Shown here piece by piece: positions 44,801 through 46,401 of a stretch of 46,401 nt of DNA (positions within the stretch are counted from its first letter, which is position 1; each line of letters starts with the position of its first letter). The position numbers were made by a program, and so were the translations under genes. The DNA is from an uncultured Marvinbryantia sp. (lineage in GTDB: Bacteria; Bacillota; Clostridia; Lachnospirales; Lachnospiraceae), in the NCBI GenBank assembly GCA_947631355.1, contig CANRKY010000006.1, positions 1 to 46,401 on the forward strand, written 5' to 3'. The notes beneath the pieces were generated by a model. That model was given only the letters and a program-made list of their open reading frames with translations. It ran no database searches and was not told where the DNA came from.

Positions 44801-46401
44801 GCAGCTACACAGTGACCGAGGTTGGAGATGCTAATATCCAGAACTACACGCTGGATGTGACAACAAATCAAACTGTGTCTGTGGAAGTGACGAACAATAA
44901 GTCAACGGTAGCTGAAATAACGAATAAGTATACACGCAAAGTCGGCGGTCTGACCGTTACCAAGAAGGTAGAAGGAACGGGCGCGAATCCGGATCAGGCG
45001 TTCCAGTTCACTGTCACCTTGGATGATGAGACCATTTCGGGTACATACGATGGGATGACATTCGTAGATGGTGCTGCTGAATTCTCACTGAAAGCTGGTG
45101 AGACGAAAACCGCAACTGGTCTTCCGGTAGGTGTAAAATACACAGTAACTGAGGATGACTACACGGAGCTCGGCTATACAACTACTGAACCCGGAAATGC
45201 TGAGGGAACTATCGCAGAGACTGGTACTACAGTAGAGTTTGTCAATACGTATAAGGCAGCTCAGACGAGTATCCAGCTGAAGGCCGTAAAGACTTACAAC
45301 CGCGAGCTGACAGATGGCTTGTTCACCTTCAACCTGGTGGAGATCACGAGCGAGACAGATGAGACACCGCTGGGTTATGAAGATACAGCAACAAATAAGG
45401 GTACGGATGTTGCCTTTAAAGAGATAACGTATACAGAAGCTGGCACGCACTACTATAAGATTACTGAGGAGAACGGAGGACAGAGAATAGATGGTATCAC
45501 GTACAGTGATAAGTCCTATATTGTCACCGTTACCGTAAAGGATGATGGAAAAGGCAAACTTACTGTTGAGGCTGATCCGGCGAAGCCGGAAGACTTGACG
45601 TTCGAGAACACCTACGCGCCGGATGAAGTGAAGGTTACACTCGGAGCATATAAGAGCTTCGATCGCACACTTGTGGGCGGAGAGTTCAGCTTCAAGTTGA
45701 CCGAGCTGGGAGCGGATGGCAAACCTGCAGAGGATGCCTATACCGACACTACATCCAATGATAAGGACGGCAATGTTACATTCAAGGAGATTACTTACAA
45801 GGAAGCCGGTGAGCATGTATATCAGATCACGGAAGTGATCCCGGATCAGAAAGATCCGACCATCATTTACAGTGAAGCGGTTTATACAGTAAAGGTAAGC
45901 GTGAAAGATGTAGATGCAAAACTGGTTGCAACGGTTGATCCGCAAGATGCTAAGACGCTGGTATTTGAGAACAAGTCCACCACCGTCAAGATCGACAAAG
46001 TAGACGAGAACGGCAACAAGCTGGCAGGCGCTAAGCTTCAGGTAACCGTGAAAGACGCGGCGACTGGCGAGCCGGTTGAGTCCTGGACGACAGGCGATCA
46101 GACACACGACATCACAGGCAAGCTGGAGATCGGCAAGACCTATGTGCTGGAAGAAACAGAAGCACCCACCGGTTACGCAGTATCTGCACCGATTGAGTTT
46201 GCGGTTGACAAGGATGGCAACATCACAGTCGGCGGCGAGAAGGTAACAGGAAACCTTCTTACCATGACCGATGCAAAACTGAAACTGAAAATAGACAAAG
46301 TAGCCACCGGCACCGGCGAGGAGCTGGATGGCGCGAAGATGGAACTGTACGATTCCGAAAACAACAAGGTAGACGAGTGGACATCGAAGAAGGGCGAGCG
46401 C
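38839..46401 (+). CDS. Giant surface adhesin/pilin-like protein (3'-truncated by window): signal peptide, T/E/A-rich region, isopeptide-type domains, alternating FctA (Spy0128-like) and Cna-B/SpaA-like modules
   Basis: GAGGAGGA RBS; MKQRNTKRFLAMILAVAMILQQSSIGTLAAETEAQTVATEAV...; 2521 codons in one frame to the last base; LVLKGTKMLEGGTLESGAYSFHIA, GSLILKKVVAGDGATEAANKTFQFTVKGPDGKYY, TVKIDKVDENGNKLAGAKLQVT. Absent from the ORF track because no stop falls in the window. Confidence 0.93.
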   Translation, partial: MKQRNTKRFLAMILAVAMILQQSSIGTLAAETEAQTVATEAVTEAQPAAIADTEPETAAASETQAAATEAAATETVETAAEAVTEAAADNTEIGTEAVSETTADDTEKATEAVTEAVTEKVTETAAQTDTEEVTEAVTETAAETDTEEATEAVESEAVSESETEAETETETEAGVMAINEATPMPIAEKDTREGSTNLNDFVIEAKVEGDEHDESGNLVLRPGKKYSVYLKFSEESKAKSFSKDGNAVLTFDWPQQLTPVSPEGTTFSMKLTVDNQEYTFDQNHFTFENNQLKVTFDPEMLEKLQQVNNAWFEVSLQATLSEGETDNSIDWHTGTDQNVTITQDAKVDVVKDGTYDPENGCFNYTVTVTSTGNAKNVVVTDQLGANSLLTLNQTSIEVESTLNESLSWDSITTKSVSSTGFSATIPEMKDGETVTFKYSANIDYSKVPAGSEVFTKEGTINEVTVEPDNGNTETKSKDFENTTVYNVNPTKEGKLIGDVKDGKQIVEWTITLNEERLASIGGSTITDTLQQKDNAPMKYCGTGITVTKYAKDGTQVGPTTVQWNSLTNYDQEKGWTYKLDDDTVPYKYVITYQTEVDVTDAVGGDVQLENKLTTDKWGETTGKATLPSQGDFDVHKNHGTVSNDAVNWTVEVTIPASGFDESFVITDVLPHIYANNHHIYDDYVEGSLAIEIEKETNNVVSADMVPISETDYTVDTSEEGKVVITFTESKLASLFPKTDRPRKMVLTYQTKPDPEFTQAEHANTVTVVADGNTKPATDRYSLVEKSMEKLAEIDQKAEDGLPVYKYYIKMQNVTSSPIEINDTFPEQLVYYVKTIADGTDEYNTYNSLPYIAGSDDIYKFNNKEFQTAEAKKLLDASSYQNGKFTVEVPKKADGTFYAYYWIKYYLKVKDADALREIKQMAANEGGTATLTNTATWEGITKSADVTYTIDPLSKSVAANGAPNKDNHYIATYEVDINPDKLKLNDGKDITVTDELLTNMKLVPDTLEITVNGVKQNLPYYPLPGDHGFTLTIPDESAVHLVYKVKIIGSGQQNYSNSISLSGKYEKNTDTQNVQISSGGQGGGYTTQLHLFKYGDNPSIPLANAKFRLHDVTNKSKNPIDVTTDDQGKATLQGLIVGHEYELEEIEAPDGYVKLKEPIRFKFVGTVEGDGQYAHDDTIGIGNEKVQGGGLTVTKTVTGNAGETDRDFHFTVTLSDTTITGDYGDMTFANGVASFTLKNGDSRTADNLPEGIGYTVTETDANTDGYTTTVAGSTGVIVAGTTASGTIATGSTAEVTFTNDKKNGSLKIVKSVEISAGADSTNIPNEFKFTVKDAAGKTYNEDGEQVDGATVTVKVGEDKTIPDLPLGTYTVEEVGGDVSGFTLSVEVTGTTADGKITVTEGGTATATFTNTYTKFNDVSLVLKGTKMLEGGTLESGAYSFHIALKEGDATKVTLPADTKNGADGIFKFDQITFSAAGTYKFYVTEVSGSDKQKEAVEYDGAQYEVTVKVTAGTAGYTIEVTGASVTSDGSYELPKKAAETASFVNRVKKGSLILKKVVAGDGATEAANKTFQFTVKGPDGKYYDLDGTASDEAIQIPVTPGSDATLENLPVGEYTVTETSGELDGYIWTTEVDGKEQKTVTAEVPDKNSVSVEFTNTYTKLEDADLVLRGTKMLEGGTLKSGTYSFQIAQKNDDETKVTIPGNATNDENGIFTFGKITFSEAGTYTFYVTEVLGNDEQHVDYDSATYTITVEVSADTAGFKIDSVNDSVGGELTRAADGAYELPKQKAADKVTDTASFVNRVKKGSLIIKKTVEAPKGVTAPATYQFTIKGSDGKWYDKDGNPHDTQVTVTVDMSEKGQLEVKNLPVGSYTVTETSGALTGYTWTTTVKVDGTAQNGQKDKTATAEVPDEDSVTVEFTNTYTQEKGSLILRKVVTGDGAAEAAEGKSFQFTVQGPDGKYYNTNGTTSDTAIQIPVTPGKDVTLNNLPTGSYTVTEVGDANIQNYTLDVTTNQTVSVEVTNNKSTVAEITNKYTRKVGGLTVTKKVEGTGANPDQAFQFTVTLDDETISGTYDGMTFVDGAAEFSLKAGETKTATGLPVGVKYTVTEDDYTELGYTTTEPGNAEGTIAETGTTVEFVNTYKAAQTSIQLKAVKTYNRELTDGLFTFNLVEITSETDETPLGYEDTATNKGTDVAFKEITYTEAGTHYYKITEENGGQRIDGITYSDKSYIVTVTVKDDGKGKLTVEADPAKPEDLTFENTYAPDEVKVTLGAYKSFDRTLVGGEFSFKLTELGADGKPAEDAYTDTTSNDKDGNVTFKEITYKEAGEHVYQITEVIPDQKDPTIIYSEAVYTVKVSVKDVDAKLVATVDPQDAKTLVFENKSTTVKIDKVDENGNKLAGAKLQVTVKDAATGEPVESWTTGDQTHDITGKLEIGKTYVLEETEAPTGYAVSAPIEFAVDKDGNITVGGEKVTGNLLTMTDAKLKLKIDKVATGTGEELDGAKMELYDSENNKVDEWTSKKGER

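Noticed and set aside
45085-46107. 340-aa and similar minus-strand ORFs across the terminal adhesin
   Set aside because: Antisense to a continuous 2521-codon ORF; Cys/Leu/Ile-rich artifacts.
1-46401. tRNA, rRNA, integrase or transposase genes
   Set aside because: None recognized by eye on either strand; no evidence of an intact mobile element in the window.

Overview
The window looks chromosomal, from a gut Clostridia/Lachnospiraceae-type Firmicute (inferred from gene content; no taxonomic marker was tested). It holds about 23 genes plus one pseudogene. They include: three low-complexity surface proteins, one truncated at each window edge and one at 3.6-7.3 kb; a MATE transporter; pyrG; a DUF1846 protein; ftsH; a cation/H+ antiporter; a small-ORF/MoxR/VWA operon; an SH3-NlpC/P60 protein; an acyltransferase; a heterodimeric ABC exporter; an SOS-controlled Y-family polymerase with YolD; a flavoprotein; an rRNA methyltransferase; a FeoA-FeoB fusion; glmS; an AlbA_2 regulator; a deleted MATE pseudogene; EamA; and a DUF4143 ATPase. 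The surface protein at 38839-46401 is open through the window end and is absent from the supplied ORF track. Most unusual: (1) several genes have degenerate tandem copies of their own 3' end, including the stop codon, in the following intergenic DNA ('tail echoes': pyrG, the small ORF before moxR, moxR, the delta-MATE remnant, the first surface gene and others); (2) a multi-branched inverted-repeat structure fills the inferred glmS 5' leader and does not look like the glmS ribozyme; (3) 11-bp-phased TAGAATGTGGT iterons sit both in the promoter of the AlbA_2 gene and downstream of it; (4) TTTTGCGATAACTCGCAAAA palindromes bracket the DUF4143 promoter; (5) two LexA-like boxes sit on the Y-polymerase promoter. 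All alignments, spacings and folds were made by eye, with no database or folding software.
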